31,000 nucleotides of DNA from Desulfobulbaceae bacterium UBA2262 (GTDB lineage: Bacteria; Desulfobacterota; Desulfobulbia; Desulfobulbales; Desulfurivibrionaceae). Below are positions 1-7,564 of the stretch, piece by piece. The stretch lies in contig DDXK01000132.1 in assembly GCA_002347185.1 (NCBI GenBank), positions 1 through 31,000 on the forward strand, in the 5' to 3' direction. The notes under the pieces are model-generated. The model had not been told where the DNA came from and made no database searches. It was given only the letters and a program-made list of their open reading frames with translations. The stretch's first letter is position 1. Every line of letters begins with the position of its first letter. A program made the translations under genes and the position numbers.

Positions 1-343
1 TGATCACCTCCTCGTGGGTGGGGCCGAGGCAGGATTCGCGGGCATGCCGGTCGGTGAAGCGCAGCAGCTCCGGGCCATACTTATCCCAGCGGCCCGATTC
101 CTTCCAGAGGTCGCCGGGCTGGACCATGGGCAGAAGCAGCTCCTGGGCGCCGGCCCGGTTCATCTCCTCGCGGACGATCTTTTCCACCTTGCGGATGGCA
201 GCCAGGCCCAGGGGCAGGTAGGAGTAAACGCCAGAGGTCAGCTTGCGGATGAAGCCTGCGCGCAGCAGCAGCTGGTGGCTGATGACCTCGGCTTCGGCCG
301 GGGTTTCCTTCAGGGTGGGGATGAGAAGCTGGGAAAATCGCAT
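1..343 (-). CDS. proS: Prolyl-tRNA synthetase, N-terminal part (cut by window edge)
   Basis: This is the first 114 codons of a class II prolyl-tRNA synthetase, which charges tRNA-Pro with proline in the cytoplasm. The start is the ATG at 343-341, read leftward, and the frame stays open to the window edge. The product begins MRFSQLLIPTLKETPAEAE and continues through the typical bacterial ProS N-terminus (SHQLLLRAGFIRKLTSGVYS), then WDKYGPELLRFTDRHAR and the motif-2 stretch GPTHEEVIT at the very edge. The catalytic core, editing insert and anticodon-binding domain lie outside the window. A modest ribosome-binding site (AGGA) sits about 8 bases before the ATG. It lies 63 bases behind ispG on the same strand and is probably co-transcribed with it, an order common in Desulfobacterota. 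Identification is firm; completeness cannot be judged. Confidence 0.93.
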   Translation of the reverse strand, partial: MRFSQLLIPTLKETPAEAEVISHQLLLRAGFIRKLTSGVYSYLPLGLAAIRKVEKIVREEMNRAGAQELLLPMVQPGDLWKESGRWDKYGPELLRFTDRHARESCLGPTHEEVI

Positions 344-406
344 ATTGCTTGTCCTGTGTTGTCTCGTCTTGGTCGTAACCGGGAACTTGTCTTCCGTCTT
401 GCCGAG

Positions 407-1486
407 CTATTCCTTTTGTCCCTTCTTTTCCTGGACCATCTGGTCTACCTCGCCGAGAAAAACAGCGAGCAGCTGGTCCTCGGGCACCTTTTTGTAGAGC
501 TGGCCCTTCTTGAAGATTATTCCCACCCCGTGGCCGCCGGCCACCCCGATGTCCGCCTCCTTGGCCTCGCCCGGGCCGTTGACCACGCAGCCCATGACCG
601 CGATCTTCAGAGGGGTGGTGAGGTTCTGGATATGGCGCTCCACCTCCTCGGCCAGGCCGAAGAGATTCACCTGGCAGCGGCCGCAGGTGGGGCAGGAGAT
701 CAGCTCCGGCCCGCGTTCGCGGATGTGCAGGCTGCGCAAGAGTTCGTAGCCCACCCGGATCTCTTCGATCGGATCGCGGGTGAGCGAGATGCGGAAGGTG
801 TCGCCGATCCCCTCGGAAAGGAGGATGCCCAGAGCGACGCTCGATTTCACCGTGCCGGCGATGAGGCCTCCCGCCTCGGTGACGCCGAGGTGCAGCGGGT
901 AGTCGCAGCGGGCGGAAAGCCTGCGGTAGGATTCCACCGTGGTCAGGGAGTCGGAGGATTTGAGGGAGATTTTGATCTCGTGGAAATCAAGCGCCTCCAG
1001 GAGCTGGACGTTGCGCAGGGCGCTTTCCACCAGGGCCTCCGGGGTCGGATGACCATGTTTTTTCAGGATATCCTTCTCCACCGACCCGGAGTTCACCCCG
1101 ACCCGGATGGGCACCCGGTGCTGTTTGGCCGCCGCCACCACCCGGGCCAGCTTTTCCGTGCCGCCGATGTTGCCGGGATTGATGCGGATGCCCTGGGCGC
1201 CGTTTTCCATGCTGGCGATGGCAAGGCGGGCGTCGAAGTGGATGTCGGCGATGAGGGGGATGGTGATCCGGTCGCGGATGGCACGGATGGCCTGGGCCGC
1301 CTCCATGTCCAGCACCGCCACCCGGATGATCTCGCAGCCCGCTTCCGCGAGACGCTGGATCTGGGCCACGGTGGCGTCAACATCGCGGGTGTCGGTGTTG
1401 GTCATGGACTGTACTGCGATGGGGGCGCCGCCGCCCACGGGCACGGCCCCGACCGTGATTTGGCGTGTTTTTTTACGGATTATCAT
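407..1486 (-). CDS. ispG: 4-hydroxy-3-methylbut-2-en-1-yl diphosphate synthase (flavodoxin/ferredoxin)
   Basis: IspG (GcpE) catalyses the penultimate step of the MEP isoprenoid pathway, reductively converting ME-cPP to HMBPP with a 4Fe-4S cluster. The 359-residue product matches the usual bacterial length. Visible signatures are VGGGAPIAVQSMTNTDTRDV near the start, IPLIADIHFDARLA, INPGNIGG, and toward the C-terminus the cluster ligands CPTCGRC followed by MGCVVNGPGEAKEADIGVAGG. The start was set at ATG 1486 because homology begins there; the frame is open much further upstream, but that extension has no family resemblance. A TATACT hexamer lies only 8 bases before the ATG (1500-1495) and the ribosome-binding site is weak, so the message may be nearly leaderless. 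It heads a probable operon with proS. Confidence 0.96.
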   Translation of the reverse strand: MIIRKKTRQITVGAVPVGGGAPIAVQSMTNTDTRDVDATVAQIQRLAEAGCEIIRVAVLDMEAAQAIRAIRDRITIPLIADIHFDARLAIASMENGAQGIRINPGNIGGTEKLARVVAAAKQHRVPIRVGVNSGSVEKDILKKHGHPTPEALVESALRNVQLLEALDFHEIKISLKSSDSLTTVESYRRLSARCDYPLHLGVTEAGGLIAGTVKSSVALGILLSEGIGDTFRISLTRDPIEEIRVGYELLRSLHIRERGPELISCPTCGRCQVNLFGLAEEVERHIQNLTTPLKIAVMGCVVNGPGEAKEADIGVAGGHGVGIIFKKGQLYKKVPEDQLLAVFLGEVDQMVQEKKGQKE

Positions 1487-1494
1487 GGCCTGGG

Positions 1495-1523
1495 AGTATA
1501 CACGCTTGCGTTTGTTCTTGCAT
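1495..1523 (-). promoter_or_regulatory. Possible sigma-70 promoter of ispG
   Basis: On the minus strand a TATACT hexamer (1500-1495) is preceded by a weak -35-like ATGCAA with 17-base spacing. Its predicted start of transcription falls within a few bases of the ispG ATG at 1486, which would give a leaderless or very short-leader message. The -10 is good but the -35 matches only 3 of 6 positions. Confidence 0.3.
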
Positions 1524-1591
1524 CCTTCTTTTTCCCGGCCCCACGGGCTTCGGTTGTTGAAAACATGGCGGGCAGCTGGTAGGATGTCGCC

Positions 1592-1792
1592 ATGAAATTC
1601 TTCGTCACTGCACTGGGCCTGCTTTTTGTTTTGGAAGCAATCCCTTATGTCCTCTTTCCCGAGGCCATGCGGCGCTGGCTCGCCCAGCTCGGCACCATGG
1701 CGCCGGGCGTCCTGCGGGCCGCCGGATTGCTGGCCCTGGGGGTCGGGCTTCTGCTCTGCTATCTGACCCAGCGGACCGGCCTCTTCCCCTGA
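1592..1792 (+). CDS. DUF2065 family small membrane protein
   Basis: A 66-residue protein with two predicted membrane segments (about residues 4-21 and 41-60) separated by a short amphipathic loop containing FPEAMRRWLAQLGTMAP. The pattern MKFFVTALGLLFVLEAIPYVLFPE, with a second helix rich in Gly/Leu, fits the DUF2065 (YjeT-like) family; members are short inner-membrane proteins with no established function. A ribosome-binding site (AGGAT) precedes the ATG. The gene is divergent from ispG and 43 bases upstream of queA on the same strand, so it may share a transcript with queA. Confidence 0.82.
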   Translation: MKFFVTALGLLFVLEAIPYVLFPEAMRRWLAQLGTMAPGVLRAAGLLALGVGLLLCYLTQRTGLFP

Positions 1793-1835
1793 GGGCGGGC
1801 TGACCTTCCCTTTTCCCCCTGTCCGCCAAGTCGCC

Positions 1836-2960
1836 ATGGCCATTGATCCTGATTTTCAGCTCGCCTCCTATGACTATGCCCTGCCGGAGGAGAATATCGC
1901 CCAGCAGCCGGCAAGCCGTCGGGACGCCTCCCGCCTGCTGGTGCTGGATTGCGGCCCCGGCCCCTTTCTGGACCGGAACTTTGCCGACATCTGCGACTTT
2001 CTCGCTCCCGGTGATCTGCTGGTGGTCAACGATACCCGGGTTTTCCCCGCTCGCCTGCTGGGCAGGAAGGAGAGCGGCGGCAGGGTTGAATTGTTGATCC
2101 TGGAATATCCGCTTGCCGTAAGCCAGGGCGCGGCAGGAGAGGGCGCCGAAGAAGCCTGGCGGGAAGTGGAGGTGGTGGGGTTGGTGAAAAGCTCCAAGCG
2201 CCCCCGGCCCGGCAGCATGCTTGTTTTTTCCGAGCGCCTCAGAGCGCGGGTGCTGGCCCTGCTGCCGGACGGCAAGGTGCGGGTCGCCCTCTGCCATCAA
2301 GGAGAGCTCGCGCCACTCCTGGAGGAGCAGGGGCAGTTGCCCTTGCCGCCCTATATCCGCCGGGAAGAGGGGCAGACCGCCGAGGATCGCGGTCGCTACC
2401 AGACCGTTTACGCACAAACCCCGGGAGCGGTGGCGGCGCCCACCGCCGGGCTCCATTTCACCCCCGAGCTGCTGGCCAGGATCGAGGGGCTGGGGGTGAG
2501 TATCGCCAGCGTCACCCTCCATGTGGGCTACGGAACCTTTGCCCCGGTGCGGGCCGAGGATATCAGGGAGCATGCCATCCATGCCGAATACCTGCTGGTC
2601 TCGGAGCAGACCGCAGCAAAGGTCAATGAGACGAAAAGAAAAGGGGGGAGGGTCTGGGCCGTGGGCACCACCTCGGTGCGGGCCCTGGAGTTCGCGGCGG
2701 ATGAGGCGGGCCGTCTCGCGCCGAAAAGCGCCTTCTGTGATCTCTACATCTATCCGGGCTATCGTTTCCGGGTGGTGGACAATCTGATCACCAACTTTCA
2801 CCTGCCGCAGTCGTCGCTGCTTTTTCTGGTCAGCGCCCTGGCCGGCAGAGAGCGAATCTTTTCGGCCTATGCGGAAGCGGTACGGAAGGGGTATCGTTTT
2901 TACAGCTACGGGGATGCCATGGCGATCATCGGCAGGCATCCCCGCAAGGGGGCAGGTTAG
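1836..2960 (+). CDS. queA: S-adenosylmethionine:tRNA ribosyltransferase-isomerase
   Basis: QueA transfers and isomerises the ribosyl group of S-adenosylmethionine onto 7-aminomethyl-7-deazaguanine in tRNA, giving epoxyqueuosine, a precursor of queuosine at the wobble position. The 374-residue product is full length. Recognisable family stretches are YALPEENIAQQPASRRDASRLLVLD at the start, DLLVVNDTRVFPARLLGRK, YQTVYAQTPGAVAAPTAGLHFT, TLHVGYGTFAPVR, WAVGTTSVRALE, and DNLITNFHLPQSSLLFLVSA near the C-terminus. The Shine-Dalgarno before ATG 1836 is weak, but homology begins at that codon. The stop overlaps the stop of the convergent fmdB-like gene by two bases. No other queuosine gene is visible in the window. 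Confidence 0.97.
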   Translation: MAIDPDFQLASYDYALPEENIAQQPASRRDASRLLVLDCGPGPFLDRNFADICDFLAPGDLLVVNDTRVFPARLLGRKESGGRVELLILEYPLAVSQGAAGEGAEEAWREVEVVGLVKSSKRPRPGSMLVFSERLRARVLALLPDGKVRVALCHQGELAPLLEEQGQLPLPPYIRREEGQTAEDRGRYQTVYAQTPGAVAAPTAGLHFTPELLARIEGLGVSIASVTLHVGYGTFAPVRAEDIREHAIHAEYLLVSEQTAAKVNETKRKGGRVWAVGTTSVRALEFAADEAGRLAPKSAFCDLYIYPGYRFRVVDNLITNFHLPQSSLLFLVSALAGRERIFSAYAEAVRKGYRFYSYGDAMAIIGRHPRKGAG

Positions 2961-3223
2961 CAGCAGCCCCCGCAGGCGGCGCTTTCCTTGGCGGCGCAGG
3001 AGGGGGCGGAATCGGCGCTGGCGGCGCAGGACTTTGCTCCGCTGGCGCTGCTGTAGCCGTCGGCGTACCAGCCGCCTCCCTTGAGCTGGAATGAACTCCT
3101 GGAGATCAGTTTCTTCAGGCTGCCCGCGCAGGCTGGGCAGGTGGTCAGAGGTTTGTCGGCAAGGCCCTGCATGGCCTCGACGACCTCTTGGCAGGATTCG
3201 CACTGGTACTCGTAAATAGGCAT
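2957..3223 (-). CDS. FmdB-family zinc-ribbon protein
   Basis: An 88-residue protein starting MPIYEYQCESCQEVVEAMQ, followed by TTCPACAGSLKKLISRSSFQLKGGGWY. The two CxxC knuckles (CESC and CPAC) form the single zinc ribbon of the FmdB/CxxC_CXXC_SSSS family, often found next to formamidase or C1 genes but of unclear function. The C-terminal third is low-complexity, rich in Ser, Ala and Cys, and ends CGGCC, as in many relatives. The start at 3223 was chosen because the family motif begins there and a strong GGAGGA lies 8 bases upstream; the frame extends further upstream without homology. A 7-bp inverted repeat sits just upstream at 3241-3261. It is convergent with queA. Confidence 0.88.
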   Translation of the reverse strand: MPIYEYQCESCQEVVEAMQGLADKPLTTCPACAGSLKKLISRSSFQLKGGGWYADGYSSASGAKSCAASADSAPSCAAKESAACGGCC

Positions 3224-3240
3224 TTGGGTGTCCTCCGTCG

Positions 3241-3261
3241 CAAGCCCGTGTTCTGGGCTTG
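3241..3261 (-). promoter_or_regulatory. Inverted repeat in the leader of the FmdB-like gene
   Basis: A perfect 7-bp inverted repeat, CAAGCCC (3241-3247) and GGGCTTG (3255-3261) with a 7-base loop, lies just upstream of the GGAGGA ribosome-binding site. It could be a leader hairpin or a binding site; nothing in the sequence decides between these. Confidence 0.3.
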
Positions 3262-3482
3262 GAATAAATGTATAAAGGCTGTTCATCCGGCCGTCGGCTT
3301 GCCTTCCGGCATGGCGAGGCCCGGTTCGGCAATTTCACTCGAATTTTTATGGCGGTTCTCTGAAATGCTGTTTAATTTAATAATGTATCGTTAATCTGTC
3401 AATGTGCCCGTGCTTCTTTGTCGATTCATCTGCCGGGAGTTTTTCCCTCCGCTTCCGGCGACTATTTTGCGAGGTTTGAAAC

Positions 3483-3791
3483 GTGCAGCAGATCCTGACT
3501 GCCCAGGCCGGGCCGGGAATGATACTCGCCAAGGATGTGCTCACTCCCGAGGGCCGCGTCCTTTGCGGCAAGGGGACGGAGCTGACCGGGGCGCTGATCG
3601 AGCGGCTCAGCCGCATGGAGATCATGAATCTCACCGTGGAGGGCAATCCGGTGAAGGTGGAAGGGGAAAAATCCCTGCCGGAGCTGCTCAAGGAGATTGA
3701 TCTGCGCTTTTCCCGGGTGGAGAAGATCGCGCCGTTGATGTACCTGAAGAAGCGGCTCAAAGAACGGCTTGTCGCCTCACGGAGTGCCTGA
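3483..3791 (+). CDS. Small protein of an HDOD/GGDEF operon, unknown function
   Basis: A 102-residue protein with a GTG start at 3483, preceded by GAGG about 9 bases upstream. Its first 50 residues (PGMILAKDVLTPEGRVLCGKGTELTGALIERLSRMEI) resemble the segment often found near the N-terminus of HD-GYP and related c-di-GMP signalling proteins: a beta-rich stretch with the pattern 'GM.LA.DV....GR.L..KGT.LT...I.RL'. The C-terminal half is predicted helical with many Lys/Glu. No catalytic motif is visible. Its TGA overlaps the ATG of the HDOD gene by one base (TGATG), so the two are very likely translationally coupled. I infer a partner or accessory role for the HDOD protein; no function is established. 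Confidence 0.8.
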   Translation: MQQILTAQAGPGMILAKDVLTPEGRVLCGKGTELTGALIERLSRMEIMNLTVEGNPVKVEGEKSLPELLKEIDLRFSRVEKIAPLMYLKKRLKERLVASRSA

Positions 3792-4678
3792 TGGAAGAAG
3801 ACAAACGTGCTGAATTCAGAAGGGCGTTGCGTGAGATAAAAAATCTGCCGACCCTGCCCGGGATCGTCCTCAAGCTCAGCAAGATGGCGGAGGATCCCGA
3901 TACCACCACCGAACAGATGGGCAAGGTGATCAGCAAGGATCATATCCTGGCCGCCAAGCTGCTCAAATTGGTGAACTCCGCCTTTTACGGCTTTCCGCAG
4001 CGGATCAGCTCCCTGAACAGCGCCATCATCCTGTTGGGCTTCAGTGTTATCAAGAGTTTGATCATCAGCGCCTCCATCTTCGAGGTTATGGAATCGCAGG
4101 ACATCGAGCTGTGGGAGCATTCCCTCGGCTCCGCCGTGGTCTGCAGCGTACTGGCCAAAAGGCTGGGGGTCAAGGATCCGGAGGAGGTGAGCACGGCGGG
4201 GCTTATCCACGACATCGGCAAGGTCGCCATCAAGATGGAGCTGCCCAGGGAATATGAAAGGATCACCGAGCTGGCCCGGAGCAGGCAGATCTCCCGTATC
4301 GAGGCGGAGCGGGAGATTCTGGGGCTGGACCACGCCGAGGTGGGCGGCTGGCTGGCCAGGAGCTGGAATCTGCCCAACAAGCTGGTGGAGCCCATCGCCA
4401 CCCATCACGATCCCCGGCAGGCCAAGGAGGAGCAGCTGGCTGCCTCCATTGTCCATTTCGGCGATGTGATGATCCGGGGACTCGGGTATGGACATGCCGG
4501 CGATATCTGGGTTCCACCACTCGACAACCGTGCCTGGCGCATGCTGGAGCTCACCCCCAACGATCTCGATCTGGTGCTTGAGGAGGTCGAAGAGAAGCTT
4601 TGGGATGTCAAGGGGTTCAGTCTCGAAATTCAAGCGAACCTGGAAGGAAATGCTGGCGCTCCTCCCTCTCCTGTCTAA
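3791..4678 (+). CDS. HDOD domain signalling protein
   Basis: A 295-residue protein whose residues about 13-210 match the HDOD domain (an HD-related domain of signalling proteins): LPTLPGIVLKLSKMAEDPDTTTEQMGKVISKD, LAAKLLKLVNSAFYGFPQRISSLNSAIILLG, and an HD-like LIHDIGKVAIK. A later HAEVGGWLARSWNLP and HHDP are also family-like. HDOD proteins are usually considered non-enzymatic output or adaptor modules in two-component and cyclic-nucleotide signalling. There is no receiver domain on this protein, but the next gene carries one. It is translationally coupled to the upstream small protein and 21 bases from the downstream receiver-GGDEF gene, forming a three-gene signalling operon. Cytoplasmic; no membrane segments seen. 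Confidence 0.93.
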   Translation: MEEDKRAEFRRALREIKNLPTLPGIVLKLSKMAEDPDTTTEQMGKVISKDHILAAKLLKLVNSAFYGFPQRISSLNSAIILLGFSVIKSLIISASIFEVMESQDIELWEHSLGSAVVCSVLAKRLGVKDPEEVSTAGLIHDIGKVAIKMELPREYERITELARSRQISRIEAEREILGLDHAEVGGWLARSWNLPNKLVEPIATHHDPRQAKEEQLAASIVHFGDVMIRGLGYGHAGDIWVPPLDNRAWRMLELTPNDLDLVLEEVEEKLWDVKGFSLEIQANLEGNAGAPPSPV

Positions 4679-4699
4679 ACCTTTCTCTGGTTGTCGAAC

Positions 4700-5632
4700 A
4701 TGTCCCGTCTCCTGATAGCCGGCAGCGACTCCCTCCTTCTGCCCGAGTGCCGTGTGCTCCTCGACGCCAAGGGCTACAAGGTGAAATTCTGCCAAAGCCT
4801 CCAGACGGCTTTGGCCCAGGTGCTGGAAGATCCTCCGGACCTGCTTCTCACGGAGAAGGGTTTTTCCGGGAAAAACGGGGACATCGAGCTGATCCGGGCG
4901 GTGAAGGCCTGTCTGCAGAAGGCCAATATCCCAATCTTTCTGGCTATTTTTCCTGAGGAGCTCGGCGTGGAACTCGACTGGACCCTTTATGCGGTCGATG
5001 ATCTTCTGGTGCGCCCTATCGCCCCGGAGATGCTTCTCACCAGGATTCGGCTGGCGGAATGTCGGATGATCCGCGCCTTTGACAACAATCCCCTCAGCCG
5101 GCTGCCCGGCAACACGTCGATCATCCGGGCCATCCAGGGGGTGTTGGCCGCCGAAGGCGAGGAGTATGCCGTCTGCTACGTGGATATCGACAATTTCAAG
5201 CCCTATAACGACCGCTATGGGTTTTCGCGCGGAGACGAGGTGATCCTGATGGTTGCCAGGGTCATCGTCAACGTGGTGGACGAGCTGGCGAGACAGGGCA
5301 GCTTTGTCGGCCATATCGGCGGTGATGATTTTGTCTTCATCGTCCGTCGGGAGCATGCCGAATCCGTCTGCCGGAAGATTCTGGACAACTTCGATCTGGT
5401 CCGCAACATGTTCTTGAGTGCCGAGGATATCGCCGCCGGGGCCTTCATCGGCCGTGACCGGCAGGAACGGGAAACGCGCTTTGCCCTGCTCAGCCTCTCC
5501 ATTGCTGTGGTGATCACCGGCACAGGCAGGTACCGCCATTATGGCGAGGTTTCTTCCGTTGCCTCGCAGATCAAGCATTATGTGAAAAAGCTTGAGGGGA
5601 GCAATTTTCTGATCGACCGCCGGGATCGGTAA
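4700..5632 (+). CDS. Receiver-like plus degenerate GGDEF domain protein
   Basis: A 310-residue protein. Residues about 1-115 look like a receiver fold (MSRLLIAGSDSLLLPECRVLLDAKGYKV, LLVRPIAPEMLLTRI), but the usual acidic pair and phospho-accepting Asp are not clear (the third strand reads PDLLLTEKGF), so phosphorylation is doubtful. Residues about 135-310 are a GGDEF domain: YVDIDNFKPYNDRYGFSRGDEVI, then signature HIGGDDFVFI. The fourth signature residue is Asp instead of Glu, and the RxxD inhibitory site five residues upstream reads RQGS. Diguanylate cyclase activity is therefore uncertain and product inhibition at that site unlikely. The ATG at 4700 was preferred over an in-frame TTG at 4691. 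It ends the HDOD operon and is followed by a hairpin at 5635-5658. Confidence 0.88.
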   Translation: MSRLLIAGSDSLLLPECRVLLDAKGYKVKFCQSLQTALAQVLEDPPDLLLTEKGFSGKNGDIELIRAVKACLQKANIPIFLAIFPEELGVELDWTLYAVDDLLVRPIAPEMLLTRIRLAECRMIRAFDNNPLSRLPGNTSIIRAIQGVLAAEGEEYAVCYVDIDNFKPYNDRYGFSRGDEVILMVARVIVNVVDELARQGSFVGHIGGDDFVFIVRREHAESVCRKILDNFDLVRNMFLSAEDIAAGAFIGRDRQERETRFALLSLSIAVVITGTGRYRHYGEVSSVASQIKHYVKKLEGSNFLIDRRDR

Positions 5633-5634
5633 GG

Positions 5635-5658
5635 CTTTTTCCCAGTAACGGGAAAAAG
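5635..5658 (+). terminator. Hairpin after the HDOD/GGDEF operon
   Basis: A perfect 9-bp inverted repeat, CTTTTTCCC (5635-5643) and GGGAAAAAG (5650-5658), with a 6-base loop, starts 3 bases after the stop codon. There is no distinct T-run after the stem, so it may be an inefficient terminator or an mRNA-stabilising hairpin. Confidence 0.5.
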
Positions 5659-5991
5659 GGCAGTCGGTGCAGTCTGTTGTTCTCATTCACTATACAGGCA
5701 CTCAGCATGAGTGCGCCTTCTTCATGTCGCATCTGTCTCCGCTCTGGATTCAGGTGCTTTTTTTTGCAAAGGTTGGAGATAAGACAAGGTCATCTTGCTT
5801 ATGGAAAAATGGGGAGAGGGAAATGTCTTTGCAGGAGGGCCGAGTTGTCATTTCTACGAATAATCAGCGTTCGGGATGATATTTTTGCCGTGATCTTGTT
5901 TAATTTTCTTGCTCGCTGCTTCTTTTTGCGATAGGTAAAACTCTGATAAGAGTTCAATTATAATTTTTTTATCATATCGGAGGATATGCAG
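5659..5991. other. AT-rich intergenic region upstream of the MucR-type gene
   Basis: About 330 bases without a convincing gene. It is clearly more AT-rich than its surroundings, with T-runs near 5757-5765 and 5965-5971, and short open frames that lack ribosome-binding sites and family resemblance. Near the right end are a small hairpin ACTCT-GATA-AGAGT (5940-5953), a TATAAT hexamer (5959-5964) and a strong GGAGGA (5979-5984). I take it as a long regulatory leader of the downstream regulator gene, possibly including its autoregulation site; a small RNA cannot be excluded. Confidence 0.4.
5936..5964 (+). promoter_or_regulatory. Possible promoter of the MucR-type gene
   Basis: A perfect -10 hexamer TATAAT (5959-5964) lies 27 bases before the preferred ATG at 5992. 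The -35 position (5936-5941, TAAAAC) matches poorly, so an activator or another sigma factor may be needed. The overlapping ACTCT/AGAGT dyad could be an operator. Confidence 0.3.
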
Positions 5992-6471
5992 ATGGGAAAA
6001 ACCCTTGTGGAGATGGCGGCCGATCTCGTTCAGTCGCAGTGTGCTTCCAAAGCCATGAGCAGCGAAGAACTTACCCAGGCCTTGCAGTCAACCTTCAATG
6101 CCTTGCTGGCGCTGCAGGCTGATGAAGCAAAATTACAGGCAAGCGTTGCCGAAGGTGGCGCAAGTGCCGTTCCTGTTCAAGGGCTGACGCCTGAGAAATC
6201 GATTCAGAAAAACAAAATAGTTTGTCTGGAGTGTGGTGAGGAGTTCAAGATGCTCTCGCCCAAGCATCTTCGTTCGCATGGGCTGACCGGTCGTGAGTAT
6301 CGGGTGAAGTGGGGGTTTCCCCTGCGTCAGCCCCTTTGTGCCAGGGCACTTTCCGAGCGGCGTAAGAAAGCGGGCAAGGATCGCGGCCTGCCCGAAAATT
6401 TGCGCAAGGCCATTGCCAGGCGCAAGAAGAGCGGCGGTTCTGGGAAAAAAGCTGCCGCTGCAAAGAAATAG
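5992..6471 (+). CDS. MucR/Ros family zinc-finger transcriptional regulator
   Basis: A 159-residue DNA-binding protein. The N-terminal half (MGKTLVEMAADLVQSQC and following) is the helical segment typical of the family, and residues about 70-120 hold the prokaryotic zinc finger: IVCLECGEEFKMLSPKHLRSHGLTGREYRVKWGFP, with Cys-x2-Cys then His-x4-His ligands. The C-terminus is a Lys/Arg/Ala-rich tail (RRKKSGGSGKKAAAAKK). Family members regulate envelope, exopolysaccharide and motility genes and bind AT-rich DNA. The ATG at 5992 was chosen over the one at 5986 because the GGAGGA site (5979-5984) is 7 bases away, against only 1 for the earlier ATG. It is monocistronic, with an AT-rich upstream region and a strong terminator downstream. 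Confidence 0.92.
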   Translation: MGKTLVEMAADLVQSQCASKAMSSEELTQALQSTFNALLALQADEAKLQASVAEGGASAVPVQGLTPEKSIQKNKIVCLECGEEFKMLSPKHLRSHGLTGREYRVKWGFPLRQPLCARALSERRKKAGKDRGLPENLRKAIARRKKSGGSGKKAAAAKK

Positions 6472-6498
6472 AGTGCTCAGCGAAGGGTCTTTTTCTCT

Positions 6499-6547
6499 GG
6501 GCGTCGGAGTGAGCCGGCCGGTTCTCTCCGACGCCCGTTTCTATTCT
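6499..6547 (+). terminator. Rho-independent terminator of the MucR-type gene
   Basis: An 11-bp perfect stem, GGGCGTCGGAG (6499-6509) and CTCCGACGCCC (6526-6536), with a 16-base loop is followed by a T-rich tract (GTTTCTATTCT). It lies 27 bases after the stop codon. Confidence 0.8.
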
Positions 6548-6563
6548 GTCCCCGCGATGTCTG

Positions 6564-6592
6564 TTGACTTTTCCATTCGAACGCAGCATACT
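6564..6592 (+). promoter_or_regulatory. Sigma-70 promoter upstream of murI
   Basis: TTGACT (6564-6569), a 17-base spacer and CATACT (6587-6592) give 5/6 and 4/6 matches to the consensus. Transcription would start near 6599, about 115 bases before the murI ATG, just after the preceding terminator. It probably serves the murI-lolA-radical SAM-cob gene run. Confidence 0.5.
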
Positions 6593-6713
6593 TGCACAAC
6601 TTTTCCTGCCGCCCGCCTTTTTGGCAAGGCGTCCTCCCCGTAAGGCGCAGAACCACGGGATCTCATTCTGCATTGCGAAGCTCCAGCCCCACCACAGACG
6701 ATAGAGAAAACGG

Positions 6714-7505
6714 ATGATCGGCATTTTTGATTCAGGCGTGGGGGGCATGACCGTGGCGAAGGCCGTCGAGGAGCGTTTGCCCGGGCATCGGCTTGTCTAT
6801 TTCGGCGATCTGGCCCGTACTCCCTACGGCTCGAAAAGCGCCGAAACCATCATCTCCTATTCCCGTCAGAACACCGAATTCCTCCTGGCCCAAGGGGCGA
6901 AAATCATCATCATCGCCTGCAACACCGCGGCCAGCGTCGCCTCCGATATCCTCCAGCAGGAGTTTCCCGTGCCGATCTTCGAGGTGATCAGCCCGGCGGT
7001 GCGCAGGGCCCTGGCCGCCAGCCGTTCCGGCCGCATCGGGGTGATCGGCACCCGCGCCACCATCAAGAGCGGGGTGTACGAAAAAAAAATCACCGAGCAA
7101 AATCCCGGCTATCAGGTTTTTTCCCAGGCCTGCCCCCTCCTTGTGCCGCTGGTGGAAGAGGGGTGGCTCGACCGGAGGGAAACGAAGATGATCCTCCGCC
7201 GGTACCTGCATCCCCTCAAGCTCAGGCAGGTGGACACCTTTGTTCTGGGGTGCACCCATTATCCGCTGCTCAAGGAGCTGATCCAGCCTCGGATCGGCAG
7301 GCGCGTCGCTCTCATCGATTCCTCTGAGGAGGTGGCGGAAAGCCTGGCCCGGTTTCTTGACAGCCATCCGGACATCGACGGTGCGCTCAGCCGGGATGGA
7401 GAGAATTCCTATTTTGTCTCCGATATAACCGACGCGGCGGCCGAGATCGCCCGCAAGGTCTTTGGCCGTCCCATTGTCCTGCAGAAGGCAGTCTCCGAGC
7501 GGTGA
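6714..7505 (+). CDS. murI: Glutamate racemase
   Basis: MurI interconverts L- and D-glutamate to supply D-Glu for peptidoglycan. The 263-residue product has all family landmarks: IGIFDSGVGGMTVAKAV at the N-terminus, YFGDLARTPYGSKS, the first catalytic Cys in IIACNTAASVA and the second in VLGCTHYPLL, plus EVISPAVRRAL. The length is normal. A good sigma-70 promoter lies 115 bases upstream. It heads a run of closely packed plus-strand genes (murI, lolA, radical SAM, cobU, cobD) that may be co-transcribed, though their functions are mixed. Confidence 0.97.
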   Translation: MIGIFDSGVGGMTVAKAVEERLPGHRLVYFGDLARTPYGSKSAETIISYSRQNTEFLLAQGAKIIIIACNTAASVASDILQQEFPVPIFEVISPAVRRALAASRSGRIGVIGTRATIKSGVYEKKITEQNPGYQVFSQACPLLVPLVEEGWLDRRETKMILRRYLHPLKLRQVDTFVLGCTHYPLLKELIQPRIGRRVALIDSSEEVAESLARFLDSHPDIDGALSRDGENSYFVSDITDAAAEIARKVFGRPIVLQKAVSER

Positions 7506-7564
7506 AGCCCCTGGCCAGCCCTCCCTGTGACTGCGCGTCCGTAATCCCGTCAAGGAGTTTCGCC

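Noticed and set aside
3377..5686. A 769-codon open frame antisense to the HDOD operon
   Set aside because: The plus strand has coupled genes with clear HDOD and GGDEF motifs; the antisense frame has no recognisable domain.
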